From assembly GCF_905171775.1 (NCBI RefSeq), contig NC_053490.1, forward strand, positions 31,298,063 to 31,362,062: a stretch of 64,000 nucleotides of DNA. The letters are read 5' to 3'. This DNA comes from Rana temporaria. Taxonomy: Eukaryota > Chordata > Amphibia > Anura > Ranidae. A program made the position numbers and the translations under genes. A model generated the notes under the pieces. It was not told the DNA's origin. It saw only the letters and a list, made by a program, of their open reading frames with translations, and searched no databases. This document shows positions 1 through 10,700 of the stretch, piece after piece; the stretch's first letter is position 1, and each line of letters opens with the position of its first letter.

Positions 1-120
1 GGAAGAGGAGAGGAGGATGTAGAACTGTAAGTAACGCTAAAGGTGCGATTAGAGAAGTAGGAAGAGAACCAGCGAAGAGTACAGTCACGTGGACCAAAGG
101 CGTGGATTAAGGTGTTTCTT

Positions 121-420
121 AAAGTATAACTAAAGGCAAAACTTTCTCTTTAGTTTTGGAGAGGGATTGAAGATGGGTCAGGTTTTTATTGATATCTTTG
201 TCCCCATTAGGGAGATTCGCCCTCTCTATTTGTCCTGTTAACCATCACCATTGAAACTGAAAGTATAAGAAAATCCCCAGAAAAGTGGAGTGATAATCTT
301 CAAATGGGGACACTAGTTCTGGTGGCCTGGGTCCCCAAGGCATTCCCTTAATTTGCAGGGATTTCCTCTCACTTCCTGTTTGGCTATTGGTCAGTAAGTG
401 AAGGTAAATCTTACGCAGAG
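121..420. repeat. Dispersed repeat fragment, related to 63190-63328
   Basis: This stretch contains a block (GAGAGGGATTGAAG, then CCCCATTAGGGAGATTC) that recurs near the end of the window at 63265-63328. The two copies share the order of their blocks but are diverged. I see no open frame and no terminal repeats. It is an unclassified dispersed repeat; bases 1-120 show nothing recognisable. Confidence 0.45.
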
Positions 421-439
421 GAAAAGAGGAGATGTAACT

Positions 440-1383
440 GATCAGATTATAAACAAACTAAATATACTGCGCTATCAAAAAAATTATATAAATACAAAAT
501 AAACAATGTGAAAAAACAAGCTGCAACTTCTTGTGAGATACACAAAAAACATACACCTTTCAAAAATTAAGTTGCGCTAGACTTTTTAACGAATAAATTA
601 AAAAATCAATATTATAAATGAAGTCCATCAAATGAAAAACGCAAGATTGTTGTGAAGCTGACAAACGATGCACCCAAAGAATGTGATAGGGAAAAAGGTG
701 ACTTCCACCACTACACACGCTGCCGCTTACTGACTTCCAATGATCTCCTATCACAGGAGATCACAAGCACTTTCGGCTTAATACCCAGCCCGGGCCTTTG
801 GTACACACAGCAATGGTCTTTGCGTCTTCCTGGATAACACCACTCAAAGGTACACATTGCCATACAATCCAATCAATTTGAATATATAAAGCATAAAAAC
901 AAGCCTGCCGGCTCTTCCAATGCAGCCCGTCACTCCGGGACCTGCGTGAACACGGTGACGTCAGCACGTCGCTCCTCCCTATATGTTTCATCAGAACTGA
1001 CGTCGTCCAGGGGCACCACATAGGGAGGAGCGACGTGCTGACGTCACCGCATTCACGCAGGCTTCTGGAGTCACAGGCTGCATTGGAAGAGCCACCTGGC
1101 TTGTGTTTTTATGCTTTATATATTCAACTTGATTGGATCGTATGGCAATATGTACCTTTGAGTGGTGTTATCCAGGAAGATGCTGAGACTATTGCTGTGT
1201 GTACCCAAGGCCCGGGCTGGGTATTAAGCCGAAAGTGCTTGTGATCTCCCATGATAGGAGATAATTCGAAGTGGGTAAGCGGCAGTGTGTGTAGTGGTGG
1301 GAGTCATCTTTTTCCCTATCACATTTTTTGGGTGCATCTTTGTCAGCTTCACAACAATCTTTCGCTTTTGTATCCGACCAGAT
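440..1383 (-). mobile_element. Retroelement-like insertion with a long inverted repeat and hammerhead-like centre
   Basis: Two arms of about 350 bp (roughly 633-975 and 1018-1370) are inverted copies of each other, separated by a short centre at 980-1017. The outer left tail (448-632) shares scattered blocks, including ACTGCGC, GCTGCA and AGATACACA, with the tail of the element at 34551-35272, so the two are one family. A possible imperfect target duplication is GATCAGAT (440-447) and GACCAGAT (1376-1383). No coding capacity is seen; the open frames at 761-1021 and 1035-1244 are mirror images of the arms. A Penelope-like or SINE-like origin is inferred. Confidence 0.55.
974..1010 (-). ncRNA. 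Hammerhead ribozyme-like motif (degenerate)
   Basis: On the minus strand the sequence reads CTGGACGAC, a stem II GTCA...TGAT, then GAAAC and ATATAGGGAGG. It aligns base for base with the site at 35229-35274. It departs from the hammerhead core by an extra G and by a damaged stem III (ACATAT), so it is probably inactive. The inverted-repeat arms begin at ATAGGGAGG, next to the predicted cleavage position, which is consistent with RNA ends formed by self-cleavage. Confidence 0.45.
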
Positions 1384-1600
1384 CTCTTAGATCAGGGGTC
1401 TCTAAACTTTTCAAACAAAGGGCCACTTTATTGTCCTTCAGACTTTAGGAGGGCCGGATTGTGGCCAGCGGGGGCAGAAAATGTCCTGGGCCCAGCACCG
1501 GTGAGAATAAATATGGTCTCGCTGTTGGTGGTCAGTAGGAGGAGTAGGGCCCCTATTAGTAGGAGGAATAGTATCCTATCATTGATATCAGTAGAAGAAA

Positions 1601-2195
1601 TACCGTATTTATCGGGGTATTGCGCGCTCCAGCGTATAGCGCGCACCCCTAATGTGGACCCGCATTCCTGTAAAAAAAATTTTTTTTAGTACTTACAGTT
1701 TTGGTGTCTTGCGCGGCGTCAATCGGCGGCCCCGTCGGGTCCAGCGTCCGTCTGCGGCTTTGGTGGTGTCCTCCTCGTCGGGTCCGGCGTCCGTCTGCGG
1801 CTTCGGTGGTGTCCTCCTCGTCGGGTCCGGCGTCCATCTGCGGCTTCGGTGGTGTCCTCCTCGTCGGGTCCGGCGTCCGTCTGCGGCTTCAGTGGTGTCC
1901 TCCCGTGCTGTTACCCGTCGAATCGCCGCTTCCCGCGATTTGAATGCCTGCGTCAACATATACCGGCGTGCAGTACACTCGGCTACATTCGGCCAGGCTC
2001 GGCTTTGCTCGTGCTCACGCTCTGTGATGTTTATGCGTGAGCATGAGCGAAGCCGAGCCTGGCCGAATGTAGCCGAGTGTACTGCACTCGGTATATGTCG
2101 GCGCAGGCATTCAAACTGAGCGCGGGAAGCAGGTATCGGCGTATATCGCGCACCCACGATTTTCCCCTGCGCGGTATACGCCGATAAATACGGTA
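1601..2195. mobile_element. Nested element with TACCGTATTTATCGG ends
   Basis: The termini TACCGTATTTATCGG and CCGATAAATACGGTA are inverted. A large internal hairpin (about 1930-2125) centres on the GCTCACGC/GCGTGAGC region. The same family is present at 26155-26665. I could not assign a superfamily or define a duplication beyond TA. The open frames of 154-155 residues here come from the GC-rich hairpin and the tandem repeat and are not convincing genes. Confidence 0.65.
1735..1905. repeat. 43-bp tandem repeat, about four units
   Basis: The block CTGCGGCTTCGGTGG recurs at 1752, 1795, 1838 and 1881, an exact spacing of 43 bases. The unit is CpG-rich and free of stops in several frames, which explains the overlapping open frames. 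About one and a half diverged units occur in opposite orientation in the sister element near 26475-26540. Confidence 0.85.
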
Positions 2196-2332
2196 GTTCC
2201 CCCTCATTGGTGTCAGTGGGAGGAATAGGGCCTTATATCAGTTAAAGGAATAGTGCCCCAAGGGCCGCATAAAGGCTAGCAAAGGGCCACATCTGGCCCT
2301 CGGGCCACAGTTTGGAGACCCCTGTCTTAGAT

Positions 2333-3165
2333 TATAGAGAGAACTAGAGAACATGACCACAAGCTGGTGACTGCACAGTGATAATTTTAGATTACAATTA
2401 CTTCTATAACAGGAAAATAAAGATAGGACTATGAAAACAGAGGCTGTCAGAACAATGTCTGGCTGGCAGATTATCCATTTCTGTGACTTCAATAAGACTG
2501 TAATTATTAGCTGTACAGCAGCGAGCTGCTTGTACATCAACAAGGACCCCCTCCAGCTGTCAAGGAGCTAGAAATTCCTCCATACTCTGTGGGCACTTCA
2601 CACTTATCAATGATTTTATGACGTCTGGTTTGGTTAAACAGCCGCCCCATTGAAACATAATTGAAAGATGACCCGAAAAATGCAGAGAAAAAATGAACAG
2701 ATTGCTGACCTGAAGATGACCCAGCCGGGATACTTCCCTTAGGTCAGCTCCTTGAAGACGAGAGGTCATACCCATCATAAGTGTATAAGGGGTGAAATGC
2801 TTTCAGTTAGCTCGGATCAAGAAACCAATTGAACAGATCAGAGGTCAGAACTGGAAATGGAGAGTGGTCATTGTGGATTGTCAGCCTCAAAGACAGGTGC
2901 TCCTGGTGATGGTCGGGGATTCCTGGATATTAGACACAATGCAGGCAAAATAGTAGCAGCCTTTGGGAAAAAAATAAATCATACCATAAATTTTGTAAGC
3001 TCCAGACAAGAAGTAAAATCAGTGAGCTACTGCAGCTTCCTTTAGTCTCCTGGATTTTGATTTGTATGTAATACATTGTTATGTTTAGGATGTTCGGATA
3101 TGTGCTTTCTGGGGCAAACAAACTGAAAAAAAATAATAAAAAAAAAACATCAATTGCAGGCACTG
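2333..3165. other. No recognisable feature
   Basis: Mixed-composition sequence following the hAT element. I see no long open frame, inverted repeat or RNA gene. Host intergenic or intronic DNA cannot be told from old repeats here. Confidence 0.4.
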
Positions 3166-3169
3166 TGCC

Positions 3170-3640
3170 CATTAAATGCAGTTACTGTGCCCATCAATTG
3201 CCACCACTCTGCCATCAAACGCAGCCACTCTGCCATCAAACGCAGCTACTGTGCCCATCAAACACGGCCACTGTGCCATCAAACGTAGCCACTGTGCCCA
3301 TCAAATGCAGCAACTGTGCCATCAATTGCCACCACTGTGCCCATCAAACGCAGCCACTGTGCCCATCAAACACAGCCACTGTACCCATTTATTGCTGCCA
3401 CTGTGCCATCAAACGCACCCATCAATTGCTGTCAGTGTGCCCATCAATTGTTGACACTGTGCCCATCAATTGCCGCTACTGTGACCATCAAAAGCTGCCA
3501 GTGTGCTCACAATTGCCACTACTGTGACCATCAATTGCTGCCAGTGTGCTCATCAATTGCCACTACTATGCCCATCAATTGCTGCCAGTGTGCCCATCAA
3601 TTGTCGCTACTGTGCCCATCAAATGCTGCCAGTATGCATC
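3170..3640. repeat. 22-bp minisatellite
   Basis: The unit GTGCCCATCAATTGCTGCCA repeats about 21 times with a period of 22 bases; some units are 21. Units alternate between CCACT/CTACT and CCAGT flanks. The period gives overlapping Cys/His-rich open frames (CAHQ... repeats) that are an effect of the repeat and are not zinc fingers. Confidence 0.9.
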
Positions 3641-4430
3641 CCCCACCCGCCCGACACTTACCTGTCTTATTGGGGCCGTAGGTCCTGGTCCTCCGCGCTT
3701 CTCGTTCCTCAATGTCTTCTGCCGTCCTCTCTTCCCATCCTCTGCTATGTTTGGACGCCTGATAACTGTCGTTTCAGCCAATCAGGTGACAAGTAACAGA
3801 CCCAAGCACCTGATTGGCTGAGAGGCGGTTCAGTGTTAGGAAAGTGAATATTCATTCGCTTTCCTAACTGAACTGCGAGCACCCAGCATAGTGCCCGCTG
3901 TTAACCTTTTTGGACGACTATTAGAGCCTACAGCTCTAATCAGGTGCTTCCAAAAAATACCCCGCCGCTGTAATTCAGGTGCCCGACGCCCGAAAAAGGG
4001 CTGGGCACCTGAAAAGGGGGTGGCAGCGGCGATTATAGATAGATTCATGCAGTGCATGAATCTATCTATGGTGATAGACAGGTGGCAGGAGAGATGGGGT
4101 GGTGCCATGTGCCCTTTATGGATGCACCGCCACTGGTCAAATGACTCTATGCTGTAAAACTTTCCTATGTCTGAGGGGAAGCATGCCGTTTGCATGCACC
4201 GTTTTGGGAATACCTAACCTGCACATTGGCATGGCTTGGGACTTTGTGTTCCCAACTAGATTACCGATGATGAGCCCCCGTTCACATGAGAGCGATCCCG
4301 GCGCTCGCCACTCGCTCGGCAGCTCGGGGCTAATAATGCAGTCCTGCTACTGTGAGACTCGGGGCTTTACGTGGTCACATTCGGGGCTTCGGCCACCCCC
4401 ACCCGATGCCCCTGGGCACACTCCTAAACC
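3641..4430. other. Unclassified repetitive-looking DNA
   Basis: Contains short inverted segments (GATAGATTCATGCA and its complement near 4037-4070; CCAATCAGGTG and CACCTGATTGG near 3779-3820) but no terminal repeat pair I can defend. No gene is seen. Confidence 0.35.
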
Positions 4431-4580
4431 TTGTGGACAGCCTTCCCAGAAGAGTTGAAGCTGTTATACTGTAGTTGCAAAGAGTGGGCCAACTCAATAC
4501 TGAACCCTACGGACTTAGACTGGGATGCCATTAAAGTTCATGTGTGTGAAGGCAGGTGCCCCAATACTTTTGGTAATATA
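4431..4580 (+). pseudogene. Tc1-like transposase 3' remnant, split by an M1 insertion
   Basis: The sequence encodes, with interruptions, the tail of a Tc1-type transposase (LVDSLPRRVEAVI-like) followed by the terminal CCAATACTTTTGGTAATATA. The same terminus appears inverted at 44449-44480. The last bases of the element (TGTATA) lie beyond the M1 transposon, at about 5274-5285, so M1 landed about 10 bp from the end of the Tc1 copy. Stops in the reading frame show it is dead. Confidence 0.7.
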
Positions 4581-5270
4581 GGGCCAGATTCACCAAAGAG
4601 ATACGACGGCGTTTCTCCTGATACTCCGTCGTATCTCTGTTTCTATCTATGCGACTGATTCATAGAATCAGTTACGCATAGATATCCATAAGATCCGACA
4701 GGTGTAATTGTTTTACACTGTCGGATCTTAGGATGCAATACCGCGGCCGCCGCTGGGTGGAGTTTGCGTCGTAAACCAGCGTCGGGTATGCAAATTAGCA
4801 GTTACGGCGGATCCCCGACGGATTTTCGCGTTCGCTACGTCGCCGCTAGTCTAGTTTCCCGTCGCAAAGTTAGTCGTCGTTTTAGGTGCCCTAACTTTAG
4901 TCAGCAAACGTATTGCTGTCTAAAGTATGGCCGTCGTTCCCGCGTTGAAATTTAAAAATGAACGCCGTTTGCGTAACACGTCCGGGAATACGGAAGTACG
5001 CTACGCGCGTCGCCGTTCGAAAAAATGACGTCACGGCGCGCAAAGCACAACGGGATTTGCGAAACGGAGTATGTGCAGTAGGTTCGGCGCGGGAGCGCGC
5101 CTAATTTAAATGGCACACGCCCATTTGAATTGGCCCGCCTTGCACCGGAGGCCGCCGGCGTAGTTTTCATCGCAAGTGCTCTGTGAATCAGGCACTTGCG
5201 ATGAAAACTTGCGGCGGTGTAACGTATCTACGATACGTTACGCCGCCGCAGTTCTATGTGAATCTGGCCC
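4581..5270. mobile_element. M1 family MITE (GGGCCAGATTC ends)
   Basis: The ends GGGCCAGATTCAC and GTGAATCTGGCCC are inverted. Next to each end lies a perfect-looking hairpin of ACGACGG or TACGATACGTTACG type. The interior is rich in CpG (ACGT, CGCC). No protein is encoded. It is related to the copy at 24489-25211 through most of its length. A PIF/Harbinger relationship is my inference from the GGG ends and 3-bp duplications of sister copies. Confidence 0.85.
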
Positions 5271-5285
5271 TTGGTGTATATTTAA

Positions 5286-5983
5286 GCCACTGTCATCCTA
5301 TCAACTTTTTTTAGAAAGGGTTTTGTTTTTCCTTTTGATATTACATTGGAGTTTGATATGGCACAGCTTTTAGATGCTCATAGTGAAAGACAGCTAAGTT
5401 CTTCTATAAAACAACAAAGCCCTTATACACTGATGCGTGTCATTAAAGTCTTAGTCTCTGTAGACTCTTTGAGGTTCACCGCTTTGGATGACATCACCTA
5501 CCCATTCAGCTTTTTGAAAGTCGTGCTTTTTTATTAGATCACAAAAAGTGAGAGTTTGCGTGAGTCTTGGCCAAACAAGCCCCATCATGATGAGTGGTAT
5601 TTGTGTTGTCCTACGGACAGTCTTGGGTCCATCAGCTTCCAGAAACCCGACTTTCACCTGCAAGTAAGTGAAAGATCTGTTCGTGTAGTTATGCTATTAA
5701 TTCAATAGGCTCATTATTTGCTCAGCTGGATACACAACTCATTTATTAACACCAGCGTGAACAAAAAAAAATTATGAAATAACAAATTAGTGAGTGTGAA
5801 GTGCCAGGAGGGTGATAGATGTGCGCTTTTCATGTCGAACAAAGCCGAGGACAGGGTGGGGCAGTGAGCGTACATTCTGTCTGGATGGGACACAGAAATT
5901 AAAGGGTCAGTCCACCCAGAAGTAGTATTTCATTTTGGATGATTTCTGGATTGAAGAATCACTGGCCAGATTTTTATACCTCT
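5286..5983. other. No recognisable feature
   Basis: AT-rich sequence with only short chance open frames on both strands. No repeat structure or motif found. Confidence 0.4.
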
Positions 5984-6246
5984 GAGGCCCCGTACACACG
6001 ACCGAGTTTCTCGGCAGAATTCAGCCAGAAACTCGATCGGAGCTGGATTCTGCCGAGAAACTCGGTCGTGTGTACACTTTTCACCGAGGAAGCCGACGAG
6101 GAACTCATCGGGCCAAATAGAGAACATGTTCTCTATTTCCTAGTTGTTCAATGAGGAAAGTTGGCTCGCCGAGATCCTCGGCGGCTTCAACACAGAACTC
6201 GATGTGTTTGGCACGTCGAGTTCCTCGGACGTGTGTACGGGGCCTC
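5984..6246. mobile_element. M2 family palindromic MITE
   Basis: The termini GGCCCCGTACACACG and CGTGTGTACGGGGCC are inverted and flanked by TGA/TCA, the sites used by PIF/Harbinger-type elements. The left end carries a second nested hairpin (CGAGTTTCTCGGCAGAATTC repeated in inverse by 6060). It encodes no protein. Confidence 0.85.
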
Positions 6247-6409
6247 AGGGATTCTACCGGTGAGCAAGGATAAGAGAAATTGAGATTCTTAATTTTTAGG
6301 ACATTTTGTTGAAATTAATTTTTTCCCATTTTAGAGAAATGACTTAGTCAATAGTGGAAGGGGAAATGAAAGTGGTTTTAAAGGGTACAGTGTTCGGAAC
6401 TGGATTTGG

Positions 6410-6638
6410 TTCAGCTGTCATTCCTGGTCAAAGGGCCGGGATTTTTATGACATCTTTAGCCTAATATGGCCCCAAGGATGATCCTGACATTATTGACCTA
6501 ATATTGCCCTGAGGCTATAGGCCATATCAGGTCAATGACATTGGGTCGCAGATGGAGGCAGGTGTAGTCTACTTTCTCCACTGCAGGTGGCGCTCGTTCG
6601 CAGCGGCAAAGCAGGTGGAGGAGGAAGTCAAGAGGAAC
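6410..6638. repeat. 67-bp satellite, left flank of the LTR element
   Basis: Contains units of the 67-bp repeat (ATATGGCCCCAAGG...GACATTATTGACC) and the 140-bp module GCAGATGGAGGCAGGTG...AGGAAGTCAAGAG. The array resumes at 13229 on the other side of the LTR retrotransposon, so the satellite was in place before that insertion. Confidence 0.85.
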
Positions 6639-7318
6639 TGTGGTGGAAATTTGAAGATGTATTTAATATGTATTGTCATAATGGCACCCAGTCTTAGTAC
6701 TGTCACAACCCGCTCTAAATAGAACTGACTGGGGCAGTCTGAGGCTGGTTGAATCTCGTCTGGTAGTAGAAAATGTCTTGAGGTTGGAATGTGATGTTTG
6801 CGGCGTGGGCATATGTCCGCCCCCACAAGGGGCCCTCTGTGCATTTAGCACAGACGATCGTTGGGGAGGGGATGCGCTCACTTCGCGGGCACACTAGTGG
6901 TTATGGACAGATGTGCGCTCTTATCTGGGTCTTGTCTGATCAGCAGGGCTTGCGATTCGTGGCGTACGCCTGTGGATAACTTCCTTTCCACCTTAATAAG
7001 GGTATAATCTGGATATGCATTATTCTATGGAATGGCGCAGATTAGGATTCTATCAGGCGATTAATATGAGAGCTTATGATCGGTTAGAGGCAGGGGGGGC
7101 ACTCCCTGCCACGCCCATAAGCCTTTAGCAGCATTGTATGTACTTCTATGCATTGTATTGTATCCATTGTATTATATTCTATTCATGTATTCTATGGGAC
7201 TTCCTGTTAGAAGGAACGTCCTTATATGGTGTTAGCTGTGTCAGTGGAACATCATGTGTTAACCACTCCCATGAGGGAGGTGTTTAATGGGTGCAGTGAG
7301 CACTTCCTGTTTTGGGTA

Positions 7319-7324
7319 AATAAA
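7319..7324 (+). promoter_or_regulatory. LTR polyadenylation signal AATAAA
   Basis: AATAAA sits about two thirds of the way into the LTR, as expected for the end of R. The identical hexamer is at 13024-13029 in the 3' LTR. This supports the plus orientation of the element. Confidence 0.6.
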
Positions 7325-7420
7325 AGGTGCTTGGCTGAGCCTTTGGGCAGTCATGCTGGCAGAATGATATGAGAACAGGCTGGTGATGGTGTCTCTTTGT
7401 ATGAATGGCAGAGAATGATG

Positions 7421-7426
7421 GTGAGT
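7421..7426 (+). promoter_or_regulatory. Possible splice donor in the 5' LTR
   Basis: ATG|GTGAGT matches the vertebrate donor consensus well. A pyrimidine-rich tract ending in CTCTGCAG at about 10691-10707 is a plausible acceptor. Splicing of the element's RNA is inferred only. Confidence 0.3.
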
Positions 7427-7523
7427 GAATCTATTTAGCTTAATTATGGATTATTTCATTAAGATGAATGAGACACAGAATATCTGTCTGTCTGCTTTGC
7501 AAACAGCCAGAATTTCTGATACA

Positions 7524-7694
7524 GTTAATTGGCGGGCCAAGGTAGGAGCAGACTGGGCCCCTTTGGGTATCGGTTATGTTCCGATGCGTGGGGGGACTCT
7601 GCTCTGCGAAAAGATCAAATTTCTTGTCTTTTTGAAATAATCGATTGTATGTGTGTGTCCGATTGTACGCGTGTGTGTGCGATTGTGTGCTTCT

Positions 7695-7729
<35 letters not shown>

Positions 7730-10700
7730 TGACTGTGGATTGGACGTATGTGCATGTATGATTTTGTCATGGACTAAAAGTTTGATTTGGATGTGTGTGT
7801 GTGTTTAGGATTGGATATGTGTATGATTGCGTGCGTTTGTGAAATCGAGTGGATTTGATTGTACATGTATGTATGTATGAATTATGTGTGTATGCCTGAA
7901 TGCTGTATGATTGAATTGATTGTTTGACCAGATTGAAACTGCTTGGAAAAGATACCTTTTGTGTACAGTTTGTGCAGCCAGGCATGGCTTTTTAAAGATG
8001 GCTTCTCTGACCATGTGCTTTAGTGTGGGAGGGGATGATTTGTTTGAGTGTGGCTGAACAGTTTGTGTAGGCAAGGCATGTTCCATTGTGTAAGGTGGCT
8101 TCTCTGGCCATGTGGCTTGGGGGAGGGGCGGACAGTGTTCTGATCTCTGTTTCTTGACTTTGCAACTTTCAGAACAAAGTTATATATAACATTTTATGAT
8201 GCATATGGAACCTGTATATTGTGGATGATTTGTCTGTATAGAGGTGGGATTATTCAGCCTGCGATGTGTGCAGGGAGACATTTTGTATTTTCTGAATGTA
8301 ATGTCCGCATAAGTGTGGCTGAACTGTGATTGAATTGTTTGGCTGATGAAGGAAACATGTGCTTTAGTGGGGGAGGGGTGATTTGTTTGGTGTGCCATGA
8401 GGCTTGGGGGGGGGATGGGCAACCAGCATGGCTGTCCCATCACTGAGTCAAAGTTGGTAACCCTCTGTATGGCTTGTTACATGAGCATGAAAAGTTTTTT
8501 TTTAAGGTTTTAAATGTGACCTCACTGTGAATTTCTTAAATGGCTTGTTATGAAAGGTGATGCCGCAGTTTGTACATGAGCTTTGAGAAAAGTGTTTTTG
8601 TTTTAATGTTGCGCATGTATCTGAAATTTTTTGAATGTGCTGTGTTGGCAAAAGGTCCGATTTGAAGGAGCCTAAAATGTGTACCTTGTTGGTTGGTTGT
8701 ATTTAGAAAATGTTTTTAATGTTCATATTTGATGTTCCATGTGTTGTCTTTGTGGAGAGATTCTAGGCAGGTTTTTGAAAACTGCATCTGGCAGCCATTT
8801 TGTTTGCTGCGATGGTTGTTTGGCGGCCATTTTGTGAGGTGCAGTCTGTTTGCTCTGTGGGTCATCTTTTGGGTGTGATACCATGTGACTGAGAAGTGGA
8901 ATTTTGCAGCCTTTGGGGCAGATTTTGATGTTTAGTGCGAATTGAGTAGCGCAGTATTTTCTGTTGGGATCTGGTGGACAACATTTTTGTTTTCCTTTGT
9001 GTAGTACGGTCTGTCCTTTGGTAGACAGTGTTTTTTGCAAGCATAAATGGCGCCATTGTTGCTGGCCATTTTTGAGATACAGTTTAAGCGCTATCTTTTG
9101 AATTGTGCTTGCGTGCTAGGGATAATTTATATAAAAGATCTGACTAACCTACCGGCTGACTTTGCAGTATAAGAGTGGAGGCTTTTGTGTAAGAATTTCG
9201 TTTTTTGGTCAAAAGACTGCTTTGCATGCACTGAATTTTGTTGGTGTTTGAATATTGAATATTTGGGGTCCTTGGCAATTCATTTGTATTTGAAGATCGT
9301 AGGGTCAGGAGGGGGGGTCAACTCCTATTCTGCAGATGGGAGGAGATTGTTTTACCTTTCCTGAACCAAAAGAATTTTGTTTTAAAAGGAGATTCAGTTT
9401 TGGCTTTGTTAACTATTGGATAATACTTCCAGGGGATATTTGTGGTCCATGGAGTTTTTTTTTGATGAAGATAGACTTCCCCTCCCTCTTCCTGTCATTA
9501 TGTAAATAAACCAGAATTGGGTTTTACGAGCTGAGCATACAGCAGAAAGTCCTTTTTCAGCATTTATATATAAGCAGGAAGTCAGTGGGAGGAGTTTTTG
9601 AAGTCTTCCGAAAGATTAACAATGAGACTTGTGTCCTGAAAGGACAACGGAAAATATTTTGGCGTTTAAAAGAGTGTTTTAAAGTTTAATTTCAGTCATT
9701 TTTGTGAAGTGTTATACTGTAAATACAGTTTTGGGTATTTTGGAGCAAACAGGAGGGCTTCACCATTACTGTTGTAATCTCTAGATGCAGACAGAAGCCA
9801 CATTATTCTGCAGGTGGTAACTGGGCGTAAGTGTTCTGTGTGGTTTAGTCTGGCGACGCAGTGTATGGGATGCATACACTGTGAGGGGTAGAGGCCTAAT
9901 TTGGGGGTTGATCTGTGGTTGTTGACGAATCATTTGGCATAGTTAGTCTAGTTCTGTGCCAGGAGGGTTGGGACAACAAGCCATAGAGATGATGCCTCGG
10001 TTAGGGTTTTCTAGTTGAGGGACTGGACCAGATAGTGGTTGTAGTCCGTCAATCCACTGTAGAAGAAGGCACCGGGCGGTGCTCCCCGATATGGGTGCAG
10101 CGGTTTCTCTCGGACGCGGGAGGTAAGACGATAAGTCGATTTGAATCGCGTGGGAAGGAAGGCTTCCCACAGTCAGACGGTTACACGGTGCACAAAGCCT
10201 AGTTTTGGGGGCAAAGGCCTTTAGACCCCTTTAAAAGATTGCCAAGGATACTATTTGGGTATCCCTCTGGAGTGGATGTGGTTTCGCTGCGGTTTCAGAA
10301 ATCTGTAATGATGAGTGTGGATGGAGGAGTGGTACACGCTTTGGTGACCCTCAAAGGAGAACGTTGTATAGCTGTCTATGCAAGGCTCTCACGCTGTTCT
10401 CATATTTTCCCATTGTATTTTCGTCTATTGCTGAAAGTGAAGGCAGATTTCCGGCTGGTTTTTGTTTTTTTTTCATTTCTGTTTTGGATACTATGAATAT
10501 CTCCCCCACATTTGTATATGAATGTTTGTATGTAGTAACGTGAATATGTTCGAATTTACCGCGGCGATCCTCCGATGCGTCGCGGCTGTAGTATTTTTGT
10601 AGAAACGGGGAAAGTAAGGGTTATAGAGGGTTTTTGTTTGAATCGGTTTTGAAAGAATGTCATTGGAAATTCACAGGAATGTCATTTTTGTTTGCCATTC

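Larger units (their letters stand above)
1393..2324. mobile_element. hAT-type non-autonomous transposon
   Basis: The ends are inverted repeats (CAGGGGTCTCTAAAC and GTTTGGAGACCCCTG) flanked by the exact 8-bp duplication TCTTAGAT at 1385-1392 and 2325-2332. Eight-base duplications and CAGGG ends are typical of hAT elements. No transposase frame is present. A second element (1601-2195) sits inside it. Confidence 0.85.
6639..7523 (+). repeat. 5' LTR (885 bp)
   Basis: Starts TGTGGTGG, ends GATACA. Contains the polyadenylation signal AATAAA at 7319-7324 and, downstream in the presumed U5 part, ATG|GTGAGT at 7418-7426, a good splice-donor context. By eye it differs from the 3' LTR only at 6809 (G here, A at 12514). 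Confidence 0.93.

Noticed and set aside
1652..2157. 154-155-codon frames on both strands
   Set aside because: Caused by the 43-bp GC-rich tandem and hairpin of a transposon; both strands are open because stops are rare in GC-rich sequence.
3170..3640. CRISPR-like regular repeats
   Set aside because: No unique spacers between repeats, eukaryotic context, and head-to-tail units with point changes: a minisatellite.
3081..3681. Overlapping Cys/His-rich frames that look like zinc fingers
   Set aside because: They translate a 22-bp minisatellite; Cys and His spacing follows the period and differs from any zinc-finger pattern.
7530..7545. TGGCGGGCC after the 5' LTR as a primer-binding site
   Set aside because: Position is right, but I could not match it with confidence to a tRNA 3' end, so it is not listed as a feature.
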